64,000 bases of DNA, from positions 4,067,001-4,131,000 of the forward strand of contig NZ_JACCFJ010000001.1 in assembly GCF_013410345.1 (NCBI RefSeq), read 5' to 3'. The notes under the pieces are model-generated. The model worked only from the letters and a program-made list of their open reading frames with translations, was not told the origin of the DNA and made no database searches. Below, piece after piece: positions 18,158-27,582 of the stretch. Every line of letters begins with the position of its first letter. The first letter of the stretch is position 1. The position numbers and the translations under genes were made by a program. The stretch is from Saccharopolyspora hordei. Its GTDB lineage: Bacteria; Actinomycetota; Actinomycetes; Mycobacteriales; Pseudonocardiaceae.

Positions 18158-19360
18158 TCAGACGCCGGCGGCGCTCTTCAGCGCCTCGGCCCGGTCGGTC
18201 CGCTCCCACGGCAGGTCGACGTCGCTGCGTCCGAAGTGACCGTACGCTGCCGTCTGGGCGTAGATCGGGCGCAAGAGGTCCAGGTCACGCACGATGGCGG
18301 CCGGGCGCAGGTCGAAGACCTCGTTGATGGCCGCCTGGATCTTGACCGGGTCGACGTTCTCGGTGCCGAAGGTCTCCACGAACAGACCCACCGGGGCCGC
18401 CTTGCCGATCGCGTAGGCGACCTGCACCTCGATGCGGCTGGCCAGGCCCGCGGCGATGGCGTTCTTGGCCACCCAGCGCATCGCGTAGGCCGCGGAGCGG
18501 TCCACCTTCGACGGGTCCTTGCCGGAGAACGCACCGCCACCGTGGCGGGCCATGCCGCCGTAGGTGTCCACGATGATCTTCCGACCGGTCAGCCCGGCGT
18601 CACCCATCGGCCCACCGACCACGAACCGACCGGTCGGGTTGACGAGCAGACGCGTGTCCGAGGCGTCCAGCCCGACCCGCTCGATCTCGGGGTCGATGAC
18701 CTTCTCCTTGATGTCGGCGGTCAGCATGCCCTCGAGGTCGATGTCCGCCGCGTGCTGGGTGGACAGCACCACCGTGTCGAGGCGGACCGCCTGGTCACCG
18801 GCGTACTCGATGGTCACCTGGGTCTTGCCGTCGGGCCGCAGGTACGGCAGCACGCCGTCCTTGCGGACCTTGGTCAGCCGACGCGACAGCCGGTGCGCCA
18901 GCGCGATCGGCAGCGGCATCAGCTCGTCGGTGTCCGTGCAGGCGTAGCCGAACATCAGGCCCTGGTCGCCCGCGCCCTGCTTGTTGATCTCGTCATCGGC
19001 GCCCTCGACGCGGGTCTCGTGCGCCGTGTCCACGCCCTGCGCGATGTCCGGGGACTGCGACCCGATCGCCACGTTCACACCGCAGGAAGCGCCGTCGAAG
19101 CCTTTCGCGGAGGAGTCGTAGCCGATCTCCAGGATCTTGTCCCGCACGATGGTCGGGATGTCCGCGTAGGCCTTGGTGGTGACCTCACCGGCCACGTGCA
19201 CCTGCCCGGTGGTGACCATCGTCTCGACGGCCACGCGCGAACGCGGGTCCTGGGCCAACAACGCGTCCAGCACGGCGTCGCTGATCGCATCGCAGATCTT
19301 GTCCGGGTGTCCCTCGGTCACCGACTCACTGGTGAACAACCTGCGGTTGATCTCACTCAC
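18158..19360 (-). CDS. metK: S-adenosylmethionine synthetase
   Basis: A 400-residue MetK, making SAM from methionine and ATP. The N-terminal signature [17 protein letters not shown] is at residues 8-24. The ATP-site motif [12 protein letters not shown] and the glycine-rich [15 protein letters not shown] (phosphate loop) follow, and the C-terminus shows YGHFGR. Length is normal. The GTG start at 19360 follows GAGGAGC. It lies immediately downstream of the betaine methyltransferase gene (96-base gap), consistent with dedicated SAM supply: three SAM are needed per glycine betaine made. Because no other SAM synthetase is in the window, it may also be the only housekeeping copy; a genome search would decide. 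Confidence 0.97.
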   Translation of the reverse strand: MSEINRRLFTSESVTEGHPDKICDAISDAVLDALLAQDPRSRVAVETMVTTGQVHVAGEVTTKAYADIPTIVRDKILEIGYDSSAKGFDGASCGVNVAIGSQSPDIAQGVDTAHETRVEGADDEINKQGAGDQGLMFGYACTDTDELMPLPIALAHRLSRRLTKVRKDGVLPYLRPDGKTQVTIEYAGDQAVRLDTVVLSTQHAADIDLEGMLTADIKEKVIDPEIERVGLDASDTRLLVNPTGRFVVGGPMGDAGLTGRKIIVDTYGGMARHGGGAFSGKDPSKVDRSAAYAMRWVAKNAIAAGLASRIEVQVAYAIGKAAPVGLFVETFGTENVDPVKIQAAINEVFDLRPAAIVRDLDLLRPIYAQTAAYGHFGRSDVDLPWERTDRAEALKSAAGV

Positions 19361-19456
19361 GACTGCTCCTCACCTCAACTGCTGCGGCTTGATCCTTGCG
19401 TACGGTAGTGACCTTCCGGGGCACCGGGTGTCGGTCGGCGCTCCGGCGGGGCCTGC

Positions 19457-21160
19457 TCAGGCACGGGCGTGGATGATGCCCCAGGCCAGGTTCCCCGCCT
19501 TACCACCGTCGACCCAGTTCTTCAGGCCTGTCTTCATCTTGGTGCGGTACTCGTCACTGATCTTGTCGGCGAGCTCGGCCTCGCGGCTCTCCAGCACCTC
19601 CAGCACGCGCCCGTAGTGGACGGGCAGGTGCTCGGTGAGGTCTTCGAACTCGAAGTTCTGCAACCCGAGCCGGGCGAGCTCGCGGCGGTAGAAGCCCGGC
19701 GAGCCCATCGTGTCCAGGTTGATCCGGGCCAGGATCGGGCCGAGGTCCTTCGTGCGGGCGCCGTCCGCGGCCATCGGGTCGGTGAAGATGAAGGAACCCC
19801 CGCCCTTGAGCACGCGGGTCACCTCCTCCAGCACCCGCTCCCGGTCACCGCTGTGCAGGATCGCATCCTGCGACCACACGATGTCGAAGGCGTTGTCCTG
19901 GAAGGGGATGTCCTCGAAGGAACCGTCCTTGACCTCGATCAGGTGGTCGAGGCCCTCAGCCCGGTTGAACTCGATGTTCCGGGCGTTCTCCACCTCGCTG
20001 AGGTTGAGGCAGGACACCTTGCAGCCGTAGGTCCGGGCCAGGTGGCGGGCAGCGCCGCCGTAGCCGGAGCCGATGTCGAGGATCCGGGTCTCCGGGGTGA
20101 TCTCGACCTTGCTGGCCATGCGTTCCACGGTCCGGCGGGACGCCACGTCGATGTCCTCGTCCGGCGAGTTGTAGATGCCGACGTGGATGTCGTTGCCGCC
20201 CCAGACGTGGTAGTAGAAGTTGTCCGCGTCCTCGGAGTTGTAGTAGTCGCGGGCGGTGTGCACCGCGGCGGAGTAGACGTCGGAGAGCTCCTCGTCGGGC
20301 CGGTACTTCTTCTCCGCGACGTGGATGAAGAAGTCCGGTTCGTCGTCGTGGTAGGTCTCCTGGAAGTCGCCGTAGGTGTCGATCCGCTGGAACCCGACCT
20401 CGCGCATGAGCCGCCGCATGTAGTTCTTCCGCAGCGGGTACATGTTGAGGAAGAATTCAGACTTGTCCGGGAACGTGTACTTGAACCGGGCCAGCCCTTC
20501 GTCGACGTATTCCGGCTCCGCGGAGACGTCCTCGCCGGCGTAGTAGTAGGTGTGCTTCGACGAGAATCCGTTGTCCAGGATCGCGTCGTAATTCCGCTGG
20601 TCGATGATCAGGACGCCGTCGTGCTTGAGCATCGCGTAGAACTCGGCGAGCGCTTTCCGCCGGTCCCGTTCCGAGAACAGGTGCGTGAACGAGTTGCCCA
20701 GGCAGATGATCGCGTCGTACTCGCCGTGGACGTCACGATTCAGCCAGCGCCAATCCGCGTGCACCACGCGGAGGATGTGACCGCCGTAGGTCAGGCCGTT
20801 GCTGAAGGCCTTGGCCAGCATCTGCGGGCTGCCGTCGGCGCTGACCGCGTCGAACCCCTCCTCGAGCAGCCGCACCGAGTGGAAGCCGGTGCCGGTCGCC
20901 ACGTCGAGCACCGATTTCACGCCGCGGGCCTTGAGCTGGTCGATGAAGAAGGAGCCTTCGCTCTCGTAGCGCTTCTTCCAGTCGATCAGCTCGTCCCACT
21001 TCTCCACGAAGCTGCCGACGTACTCGTGCGTGTAGTGGTCCGACTCGCGCACTTCCAACGGATTATCGCCGAACACCTGCTCCTCGCGCGCCACCAGGTC
21101 GGCGGTATCCGGAGTTCCGGAGCCTGCGCTGGAGTCCAGGTCGTCCACGCTCTTGGCCAT
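19457..21160 (-). CDS. Fused glycine/sarcosine and sarcosine/dimethylglycine N-methyltransferase
   Basis: A 567-residue two-domain SAM methyltransferase that converts glycine stepwise to sarcosine, dimethylglycine and glycine betaine, an osmolyte. The N-terminal GSMT-like domain (about 30-290) has the SAM motif VLDVATGTG (84-92) and ADWRWLN. The C-terminal SDMT-like domain (about 300-567) has ILDIGSGYGGAA (360-371) and WSQDAILHSGDR. GSMT and SDMT are separate proteins in Halorhodospira but fused in Actinopolyspora halophila, which this resembles in order and length. The ATG at 21160 follows GGGAG. The middle of the gene (about 20440-20770) uses clearly more A/T-ending codons than its neighbours. 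It is first in the methyl-cycle cluster and is preceded by a long regulatory region. Confidence 0.95.
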   Translation of the reverse strand: MAKSVDDLDSSAGSGTPDTADLVAREEQVFGDNPLEVRESDHYTHEYVGSFVEKWDELIDWKKRYESEGSFFIDQLKARGVKSVLDVATGTGFHSVRLLEEGFDAVSADGSPQMLAKAFSNGLTYGGHILRVVHADWRWLNRDVHGEYDAIICLGNSFTHLFSERDRRKALAEFYAMLKHDGVLIIDQRNYDAILDNGFSSKHTYYYAGEDVSAEPEYVDEGLARFKYTFPDKSEFFLNMYPLRKNYMRRLMREVGFQRIDTYGDFQETYHDDEPDFFIHVAEKKYRPDEELSDVYSAAVHTARDYYNSEDADNFYYHVWGGNDIHVGIYNSPDEDIDVASRRTVERMASKVEITPETRILDIGSGYGGAARHLARTYGCKVSCLNLSEVENARNIEFNRAEGLDHLIEVKDGSFEDIPFQDNAFDIVWSQDAILHSGDRERVLEEVTRVLKGGGSFIFTDPMAADGARTKDLGPILARINLDTMGSPGFYRRELARLGLQNFEFEDLTEHLPVHYGRVLEVLESREAELADKISDEYRTKMKTGLKNWVDGGKAGNLAWGIIHARA

Positions 21161-21824
21161 GCTTCACTCCCACCACTCACGTTGGTCATGCGCCACCGCA
21201 CAACTCGAGCACGCGAAAGAACCGCACCCGAGCTCGTCCGTGGCCGTGCCGGGTCGCCACTGCGAAATAAGGCAACACCTAGATCGGCGCGGGCAGCCGA
21301 GAAACGCTCAAGGCCGCGAAGCGCAACGCCGATCGCACTCGAACGGCACCCTTGCCGATCAGTGCTGACGCGGAATTCCCTGCGTCGTTGACCAACCTAG
21401 GCGAAGGAGATCTCAAAGCAAGCGTACGAACGTGTGACGCTAATCACCGGAATGCGATGATTGCGTGATTCGGAAAGTCACCCTGGGTGTATGAGTGCGC
21501 TACTACCAGCGCTATTTCAATGCGTTCGCACGGAGGGTAACGATTCGAGGCGTGCGATTCATCACCGCTCCGTGTACAATGCGCGCGCAATCCCGGATAC
21601 CACAGGGAACCGGGAATTCGCAACCGCGTGATGCAGGAATGTGGGGATCGGGAGCGCCGCGCTGACCGCTGCTTTGCCTTCCCTGCCATTCCATCGCGAC
21701 GCGGACCCCGGATGTTACGATACCTGGCCCCGCCGCGCGAGCCCTTTCGGCGAACTCGTCCGACTTCCTCCACGACGGGGGGCGGCGCGCATCCACCGCC
21801 ACGCGCCGCCCCGCTGCCGCCGGC
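21161..21824. promoter_or_regulatory. Long, more A+T-rich upstream region of the betaine cluster
   Basis: About 660 bases without a convincing gene lie between the acyl-CoA synthetase stop and the methyltransferase start. The stretch 21400-21620 is visibly richer in A+T than the rest of the window. Short open frames here (for example minus 21444-21773) have arginine-rich, featureless translations and no ribosome site. I could not assign a confident -10/-35 pair. Salt-responsive control of betaine synthesis would be expected to act here. Confidence 0.55.
21442..21470. repeat. Inverted repeat AATCAC-N17-GTGATT
   Basis: Two exact 6-base half-sites, AATCAC and GTGATT, are 23 bases apart centre to centre, about two helical turns. 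That is the geometry of a dimer or dimer-of-dimers operator. It lies about 280 bases upstream of the betaine methyltransferase start in the A+T-rich region. The regulator is unknown, and six-base arms can occur by chance. Confidence 0.3.
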
Positions 21825-23531
21825 TCAGCCCTTGAGCTCGGGGAAGTCCTCCTCGCGGAACTCACCGGTCCGGCCGTCGCTGCCGGCCAGCTCGTCCTCG
21901 CGGTGCCGCAGCTCGACCCGGCGGATCTTGCCGGAGATCGTCTTCGGCAGCTCGGCGAACTCCAGTCGGCGCACCCGCTTGTAGGGCGCCAGGTGCTCGC
22001 GCGCGAACCGCAGGATCGACAGCGCGGTCTCCCGCGTCGGCTGGTGCTGCCCGGCGAGCACCACGTAGGCCTTCGGCACCGCCAGGCGGATCGGGTCCGG
22101 CGCCGGCACCACCGCCGCCTCCGCGACCGCCTCGTGCTCCAGCAGCGCGCTCTCCAGCTCGAACGGGGAGATCCGGTAGTCCGAGGCCTTGAACACGTCG
22201 TCGGTGCGGCCCACGTAGGTGATGTAGCCGTCCGCGTCGCGGGTGCCGACGTCACCGGTGTGGTAGTAACCGCCGCGGGTGACCTCGGCCGTGCGCTCGG
22301 TGTCGTCGGCGTAGCCGGTCATCAGCCCCACCGGGCGCGGTTGCAGCGCCAGGCAGATCTCCCCCTCTTCGGCGGGTTCGCCGGTGACCGGGTCGAGCAG
22401 CTCGACCTCGAACCCGGGCAGCGGCCGCCCCATCGAGCCGGGCCGCACCTCCTGCCCCGGCGTGTTGGCCACCTGCACGCTGGTCTCGGTCTGCCCGAAA
22501 CCGTCCCGGATGGTCACGCCCCAGGCTCGCCGCACCTGCTCGATGATCTCCGGGTTCAGCGGTTCTCCAGCCCCGACCACTGTGGAGGGAGGCGTGTCCA
22601 GAGTGGTCAGGTCGGCCTGGATCAGCATCCGCCACACGGTCGGCGGGGCGCAGAAGCTGGTGACCCCGCACCGCTGCATCTGCTCCATCAGCGCGGTGGC
22701 GTCGAACCGCTCGTAGTTGTGGATGAACACCGTCGCCTCGGCGTTCCACGGCGCGAAGACGTTGCTCCAGGCGTGCTTGGCCCACCCCGGCGAGGAGATG
22801 TTGAGGTGCACGTCGCCCGGCTGCAACCCGATCCAGTACATCGTGGACAGGTGCCCGATCGGGTAGGAGGAGTGGGTGTGCTCCACCAGCTTCGGCAGCG
22901 CGGTGGTGCCGGAGGTGAAGTACAGCAGCATCGGGTCGTCGGCCCGGGTGGGACCGTCCGGGGTGAACTCCTCGGCGGCCTCGTGGCTGTCCGCATAGGA
23001 CGTCCACCCGGGAACCGGCTCGCCGACCGCGATGCGGGTGTAGTCGCCGGGCACGTCGGCGAACTTCGCCGTGTCGCGCGACGTGGTCACCACGTGCCGG
23101 GCGCGTCCCCGGTCGATGCGGTCGCGCAGGTCGGCCGGCCCGAGCAGCGGCGTGGCGGGGATGATCACCGCACCCAGCTTCATCGCCGCCAAGATCGTCT
23201 CCCACAGCTCCACCTGGTTGCCGAGCATCAGCACCAGCCGGTCGCCGCGGGCCACGCCGAGGCCGCGCAACCAGTTCGCCACCTGGTTCGAGCGCCGCGT
23301 CATGGCGCGGAACGACACCGTGCGCTCGGAGCCGTCCGCCTCCACGATCCACAGCGCGGTGGCGTCCCGCCGCTCACCGATCGTGTCGAACCAGTCCAGC
23401 GCCCAGTTGAACTCGGCGGGACGCGGCCACTGGAACTCCCGTCGCGCGGTGTCGTAGTCCGTCCGGTGCCGCAGCAGGAAATCGCGCGCGGTCTGGAACA
23501 TCTCGGTAGCACTGACTCGGGCTTCGGTCAC
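21825..23531 (-). CDS. AMP-dependent acyl/aryl-CoA synthetase
   Basis: A 568-residue ANL-superfamily ligase that activates a carboxylic acid to its CoA thioester via an acyl-AMP. Motifs in order: YFTSGTTALPK (ATP P-loop), DGFGQTETSV (A5), GGYYHTGDVG (A7), GRTDDVFKASDYRIS (A8 hinge) and the catalytic Lys in LPKTISGKIRR near the C-terminus. Overall it looks like the medium-chain acyl-CoA/benzoate-CoA ligase branch. The GTG at 23531 follows AGGAGGGTGAGG. An ATG 24 bases upstream would place that ribosome site inside the gene, and the open frame to 23948 is not coding. It stands alone, so its substrate cannot be inferred from neighbours. Confidence 0.9.
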   Translation of the reverse strand: MTEARVSATEMFQTARDFLLRHRTDYDTARREFQWPRPAEFNWALDWFDTIGERRDATALWIVEADGSERTVSFRAMTRRSNQVANWLRGLGVARGDRLVLMLGNQVELWETILAAMKLGAVIIPATPLLGPADLRDRIDRGRARHVVTTSRDTAKFADVPGDYTRIAVGEPVPGWTSYADSHEAAEEFTPDGPTRADDPMLLYFTSGTTALPKLVEHTHSSYPIGHLSTMYWIGLQPGDVHLNISSPGWAKHAWSNVFAPWNAEATVFIHNYERFDATALMEQMQRCGVTSFCAPPTVWRMLIQADLTTLDTPPSTVVGAGEPLNPEIIEQVRRAWGVTIRDGFGQTETSVQVANTPGQEVRPGSMGRPLPGFEVELLDPVTGEPAEEGEICLALQPRPVGLMTGYADDTERTAEVTRGGYYHTGDVGTRDADGYITYVGRTDDVFKASDYRISPFELESALLEHEAVAEAAVVPAPDPIRLAVPKAYVVLAGQHQPTRETALSILRFAREHLAPYKRVRRLEFAELPKTISGKIRRVELRHREDELAGSDGRTGEFREEDFPELKG

Positions 23532-23751
23532 GCCCTCACCCTCCTGACTCGGCATCGTTGCCGGAAAGCTGAAGCGGGCCAACAACGTAACCCCGGTGCA
23601 CCCGGCAGATCCATGCCGCTGCTCCGATTTGCGGCCCCCCTTTCGGCCGCGTTGACTGTCCGTGCGCTCATGGTCATTGTTGTCGATTGATGGTGCTCCG
23701 TGTTGGATCAGGAGCCGCGGCCCGTCCGCGGCGGCAAGCCTGGAGGCAAAC

Positions 23752-25554
23752 GTGTTGCTGCGCGCCCTGCTGCTCACCGCACTGCTGACCGCCTCCTCCG
23801 GTCTCCCCGCCGCGGAGGCCACCGCGGACCCGTGGCGGCCGAAACCACCGCCGCTGACCACCCCGTGGACCGACGAGGTCGGGCCGGACAACGCCCTGCC
23901 CGAGTACCCGCGGCCGCAGCTGACCCGGGACCGCTGGCTCAACCTCAACGGCCTGTGGGCCTACGGCGGCGGCAGCACGCCGCCGGAGCAGACCCCCGAG
24001 CAGATCCTGGTGCCCTACCCGCCGGAATCGGGCCTGTCCGGCATCCAGCGGCACGACGACCACATGCTCTACCGGCGCACGTTCGAGCTGCCCCCGGACT
24101 GGGCCGGTGAGCGGGTGCTGCTGCACTTCGGGGCGGTCGACCAGAAGGCCGAGGTGTCGGTCAACGGCCGCCCGGTGGCGGTGCACGAGGGCGGCTACAC
24201 CGCGTTCAGCGCGGACATCACCGACGCGCTCACCCCCGGCGGCCCGCAGGAGATCGCGGTGTCCGTCGAGGACCGCAACGACGCGAACCCGTACCCGCTG
24301 GGCAAGCAGCGCAACGAACCGGGCGGGATCCTCTACACCGGAGCGTCCGGGATCTGGCAGACGGTGTGGCTCGAGCCGGTGCCGGAGGAGCACATCGCCA
24401 AGCTCGACATCACCCCGGACCTGACCGGTTTCGACCTCGTCGCGCACACCTCGGCGCCCGGCGACCAACCCGTCGAAGCCGTCGTGTCCGACCGGGACGG
24501 CCAGGAGGTCGCGCGGGCCCGCGGCCGGGCCGGCGAACCGCTGCGGCTCACGGTGTCCGACCCGCACCTGTGGACGCCGGACGACCCGTACCTCTACGAC
24601 ATCCAGGTGCGGCTGGTCGACTCCGGTGACGTGGTGGGCAGCTACGCCGGGCTGCGCACCGTCGGGCTGCTGCACGACGAGCAGGGCCGGCCGCGGCTGG
24701 CGCTCAACGGCCGGATCCTCTTCCAGCACGGGCCGCTGGACCAGGGCTACTGGCCGGACGGCATCTACACCGCGCCGACCGACGAAGCGCTGCGCTCCGA
24801 CCTGGAGGTCACCAAGCGGCTGGGCTTCAACATGGTCCGCAAGCACGTCAAGGTCGAACCGGCCCGCTGGTACTACTGGGCCGACCGGCTGGGTCTGCTG
24901 GTGTGGCAGGACATGCCGTCGCTGCCGATCGACCTCGCCGACCCGCCGGGCAGCAACCCGCCGCCGAGCGAGGAGGCGCGCGCGAACTACCGCGCCGAGC
25001 TGACCGCCATGATCGACCAGCTCCGCAGCGTCACCTCGATCGTGGCGTGGGTGCCGTTCAACGAGGGCTGGGGCGAGTTCGAGACCCGCGAGATCGCGGA
25101 CCTCACCCGGCGCACCGACCCCACCCGGCTGATCGACATCAACAGCGGCGTGAACTGCTGCTACTCGCTGCCCGACAGCGGCGCCGGCGACATCTACGAC
25201 GACCACACCTACGTCGGGCCGGGCCGCCCGGAGGTGCGGGACCACCGCGCGGTCGTGGACGGCGAGTACGGCGGTCTCGGCCTCATCGAGGAGGGCCACC
25301 TGTGGCCGGGTGAGCCGGGCGCCTACGAGATGACCGACAGCCGGGAGGCGCTGACCCGCCGCTACCGCGAGGTCAGCGACGAGCTGGTGCGCATCATCGA
25401 GGCCAACGGGCTCTCCGCGGCGATCTACACCCAGACCACCGACGTGGAGAACGAGGTGAACGGCTTCCTCACCTACGACCGCCGCATCCTCAAGCCCGAC
25501 GTGGCCGCGGTGCGCGCCGCCAACCTCGCGGCCATCGACGCGGGCACGCCCTGA
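23752..25554 (+). CDS. Secreted glycoside hydrolase family 2 enzyme
   Basis: A 600-residue exported GH2-type beta-glycosidase. An N-terminal signal peptide (about 1-22, leucine/alanine core) precedes the mature protein. The sugar-binding jelly-roll domain includes GLWAYGGG and QKAEVSVNGRPV, and an Ig-like domain follows. The TIM barrel shows GFNMVRKHVKVEP, the acid/base Glu about E438 in PFNEGWGEFE, and the nucleophile about E505 in DGEYGG. The GTG at 23752 is five bases after GGAGG. It is followed by an exported aldose epimerase, which suggests extracellular oligosaccharide use. Beta-galactosidase, glucuronidase and mannosidase are all possible; the sequence alone does not choose. Confidence 0.9.
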   Translation: MLLRALLLTALLTASSGLPAAEATADPWRPKPPPLTTPWTDEVGPDNALPEYPRPQLTRDRWLNLNGLWAYGGGSTPPEQTPEQILVPYPPESGLSGIQRHDDHMLYRRTFELPPDWAGERVLLHFGAVDQKAEVSVNGRPVAVHEGGYTAFSADITDALTPGGPQEIAVSVEDRNDANPYPLGKQRNEPGGILYTGASGIWQTVWLEPVPEEHIAKLDITPDLTGFDLVAHTSAPGDQPVEAVVSDRDGQEVARARGRAGEPLRLTVSDPHLWTPDDPYLYDIQVRLVDSGDVVGSYAGLRTVGLLHDEQGRPRLALNGRILFQHGPLDQGYWPDGIYTAPTDEALRSDLEVTKRLGFNMVRKHVKVEPARWYYWADRLGLLVWQDMPSLPIDLADPPGSNPPPSEEARANYRAELTAMIDQLRSVTSIVAWVPFNEGWGEFETREIADLTRRTDPTRLIDINSGVNCCYSLPDSGAGDIYDDHTYVGPGRPEVRDHRAVVDGEYGGLGLIEEGHLWPGEPGAYEMTDSREALTRRYREVSDELVRIIEANGLSAAIYTQTTDVENEVNGFLTYDRRILKPDVAAVRAANLAAIDAGTP

Positions 25555-25699
25555 CGCCGACTGGCGCCCGCTGCCCCGGCGGGCCAGGCTGACCACCGAT
25601 CACCCGGCGCGCCCTGCTCCCTCCCGCGCCGGCCACCCACCACCCGCCGTTCACCCGGGTACCGGTCGACCCCCGACCACCGGGACTGGAGGAACCACG

Positions 25700-26713
25700 A
25701 TGCGACGCTTCAGCAGACGCGCAGCGCTCGTCACCGCGGCCGGCGCCACCACGGCCGCCGCCCTGGCCGCCCCGGCCGCGGCCCGGCCGCCCCAGAGCGC
25801 GCCGACCGCGAACGGCCGGTTGTACGAGATCCGGTCCGGACGGCAGCGCGCGGTGGTCGCCGGGGTGTCGGCGACGCTGCTGTCGTGGCAGGTCGACGGG
25901 ACCGAGATGCTGCTGACCCACGACGCCGACGAGGTCGGCGAGGGCTACCAGGGCAAGACGATCCTGCCGTGGCCCAACCGCATCGACCACGGCCGCTACA
26001 CCTTCGACGGCCAGGAGCTGCAGGTCCCGGTCAACGAGCCGGAGCGCGACGCGGCGCTGCACGGGCTGATGAGCTTCGTGGAGTGGCAGCCGGTCGAGCA
26101 CCGCCGCGACCGGGTGGTGCTGGAGCACGTGCTGCCGCCGACCTACGGCTACCCGTTCCAGATGGCGTTCCGCATCGAGTTCGCCGTGGACGGCAGCGGG
26201 GTGCGCAGCACGCTGACCGCGACGAACGTCGGCCGCACCGCCGCCCCGTTCGGCACCGCCAACCACACCTACCTGGCCGCGGGCGGCGACCGCATCGACG
26301 ACATCGTGCTCGAGCTGCCCGCCAGCACCCACTACCTGGTCAACGACCGGCTGATCCCGACCGGGAAGGCGCCGGTGGACGGCACCGAGTACGACTTCCG
26401 CCGGGCCCGGCCGATCGGCCCGACCCAGATGGACACCGCCTTCACCGACCTCAGCCGCGACGCCGACGGCGGCGCCGTGGTGCGCTTCGCCCGCCCGGAC
26501 GGCGTCACCGCCGAGCTGTGGGTCGACCGCACGCACGGCTACCTGCAGGTCTACACCGACGACAGCCCGAGCACGGACCGCCCGACGCGGCAGGGCATCA
26601 CCGTGGAACCGATGACCTGCGCGCCCAACGCGTTCGTCACCGGCGACGGCCTCGTCGTCCTGCGCCCGGGCGAGGCCCACACCGGCAGCTGGGGCTACCG
26701 GATCGCCGACTGA
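25700..26713 (+). CDS. Aldose 1-epimerase, Tat-type signal
   Basis: A 337-residue mutarotase-family protein that interconverts alpha and beta anomers of aldoses. Residues 1-35 look like a Tat signal (SRRAALVTAAG followed by an Ala-rich stretch), so it is probably exported folded. Family motifs: LPWPNRIDHGRYTFDG, the first His in LHGLMSF, the catalytic His in NHTYLAAGG and the catalytic Glu in ITVEPMTC. The ATG at 25700 has GGAGG upstream (CTGGAGGAACC). It lies 145 bases after the GH2 gene, and the pair probably acts on the same exported sugar. Confidence 0.9.
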   Translation: MRRFSRRAALVTAAGATTAAALAAPAAARPPQSAPTANGRLYEIRSGRQRAVVAGVSATLLSWQVDGTEMLLTHDADEVGEGYQGKTILPWPNRIDHGRYTFDGQELQVPVNEPERDAALHGLMSFVEWQPVEHRRDRVVLEHVLPPTYGYPFQMAFRIEFAVDGSGVRSTLTATNVGRTAAPFGTANHTYLAAGGDRIDDIVLELPASTHYLVNDRLIPTGKAPVDGTEYDFRRARPIGPTQMDTAFTDLSRDADGGAVVRFARPDGVTAELWVDRTHGYLQVYTDDSPSTDRPTRQGITVEPMTCAPNAFVTGDGLVVLRPGEAHTGSWGYRIAD

Positions 26714-26724
26714 CCACCAGTACA

Positions 26725-27573
26725 GTGATCGGCGTGGCCGAGCACACCCAGATCCCCACGCCAGCCGGAACGTTCGACGCGCTGACCGCCGGCCCGCAGG
26801 AGGGCCGCCCGGTCCTGCTGCTGCACGGGTTCCCGGAAGCCGCCGTGGAGTTCAGCGAGCAGCTCGCGGTGCTCGGCGGTGCCGAGTGCTTCGCGGTCGC
26901 GCCGGACCAGCGCGGCTACTCCCCCGGCGTGCGCCCGGAGCAGGTCAGCGACTACCGGATGTCGGAGCTGGTGGGCGACGTGCTGGCCATCGCCGAGCAC
27001 TTCGGCTGGGAGCGCTTCGACCTGGTCGGGCACGACTGGGGCGGCGCGGTGGCCTGGGCGACCGCCGCCGCGCACCCCGACCGCGTGCGCACCCTGACCG
27101 CCGTGTCGACGCCGCACCTGGACGCCTTCGCCGACGCGCTGCGCAACGACGAGGACCAGGCCCAGCGCTCGGCGTACATGAAGGTCTTCCGCTCCTCCAC
27201 CGCGGAGAAGACGCTGCTGGCCGACGGCGCCACGAAGCTCCGCCGGATCTACTACCCCGGCGTGCCGGACCACCACGTCGACGACTACGTGCAGCGGCTG
27301 ACCGAGCCGGGCGCGCTCACCGCGGCGCTGAACTGGTACCGGGCGGCGCGCTTCGACAGCGACGAGATCGGCCCGGTCCGGGTGCCGACGCTGTACGTGT
27401 GGAGCACCGAGGACGTGGCGCTCGGCTCGACGGCGGCGCTGGCCACCGCCGAGCACGTCACCGGGCCCTACCGGTTCGAGATGCTGGAGGACGTCACGCA
27501 CTGGGTGCCGGAGGAAGCGCCCGACAGCCTCAACCGGCTGCTCCTGGAGCACCTGCTGGCGCACCAGGACTGA
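26725..27573 (+). CDS. Alpha/beta hydrolase, epoxide hydrolase/dehalogenase-like
   Basis: A 282-residue alpha/beta hydrolase. The oxyanion motif LLLHGFPE is near residue 34. The nucleophile elbow is VGHDWGGAVAW, where the nucleophile is Asp rather than Ser. The acid is probably in WSTEDVALG, and the His is in DVTHWVPEE. An Asp nucleophile is the mark of epoxide hydrolases and haloalkane dehalogenases, so an ester hydrolase is unlikely. The start could be GTG 26725 or GTG 26734; neither has a clear ribosome site. It is 11 bases after the epimerase stop, possibly coupled, and converges with the next gene. Confidence 0.85.
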   Translation: MIGVAEHTQIPTPAGTFDALTAGPQEGRPVLLLHGFPEAAVEFSEQLAVLGGAECFAVAPDQRGYSPGVRPEQVSDYRMSELVGDVLAIAEHFGWERFDLVGHDWGGAVAWATAAAHPDRVRTLTAVSTPHLDAFADALRNDEDQAQRSAYMKVFRSSTAEKTLLADGATKLRRIYYPGVPDHHVDDYVQRLTEPGALTAALNWYRAARFDSDEIGPVRVPTLYVWSTEDVALGSTAALATAEHVTGPYRFEMLEDVTHWVPEEAPDSLNRLLLEHLLAHQD

Positions 27574-27582
27574 GCGGCGCGC

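Noticed and set aside
13400..19408. A 2002-codon open frame on the plus strand
   Set aside because: It is antisense to metH, adoK and metK, whose products are unmistakable. The translation is Leu/Arg/Val/Gln/His-rich with no domain; long shadow frames are expected at this G+C content.
21161..21420. SAM, SAH or glycine riboswitch before the betaine methyltransferase
   Set aside because: I looked for the conserved core strings of these classes in the leader and found none that I could defend; only a covariance search could settle it.
21576..21581. TACAAT as a plus-strand -10 box
   Set aside because: No plausible -35 at 16-19 bases and no plus-strand gene downstream.
21444..21773. A 109-codon minus-strand frame upstream of the betaine methyltransferase
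   Set aside because: No ribosome site, Arg/Ser-rich featureless protein, located in the A+T-shifted regulatory region.
23532..23948. N-terminal extension of the acyl-CoA synthetase
   Set aside because: Low-complexity translation without family similarity and overlapping the divergent GH2 upstream region; the GTG at 23531 has a strong ribosome site.
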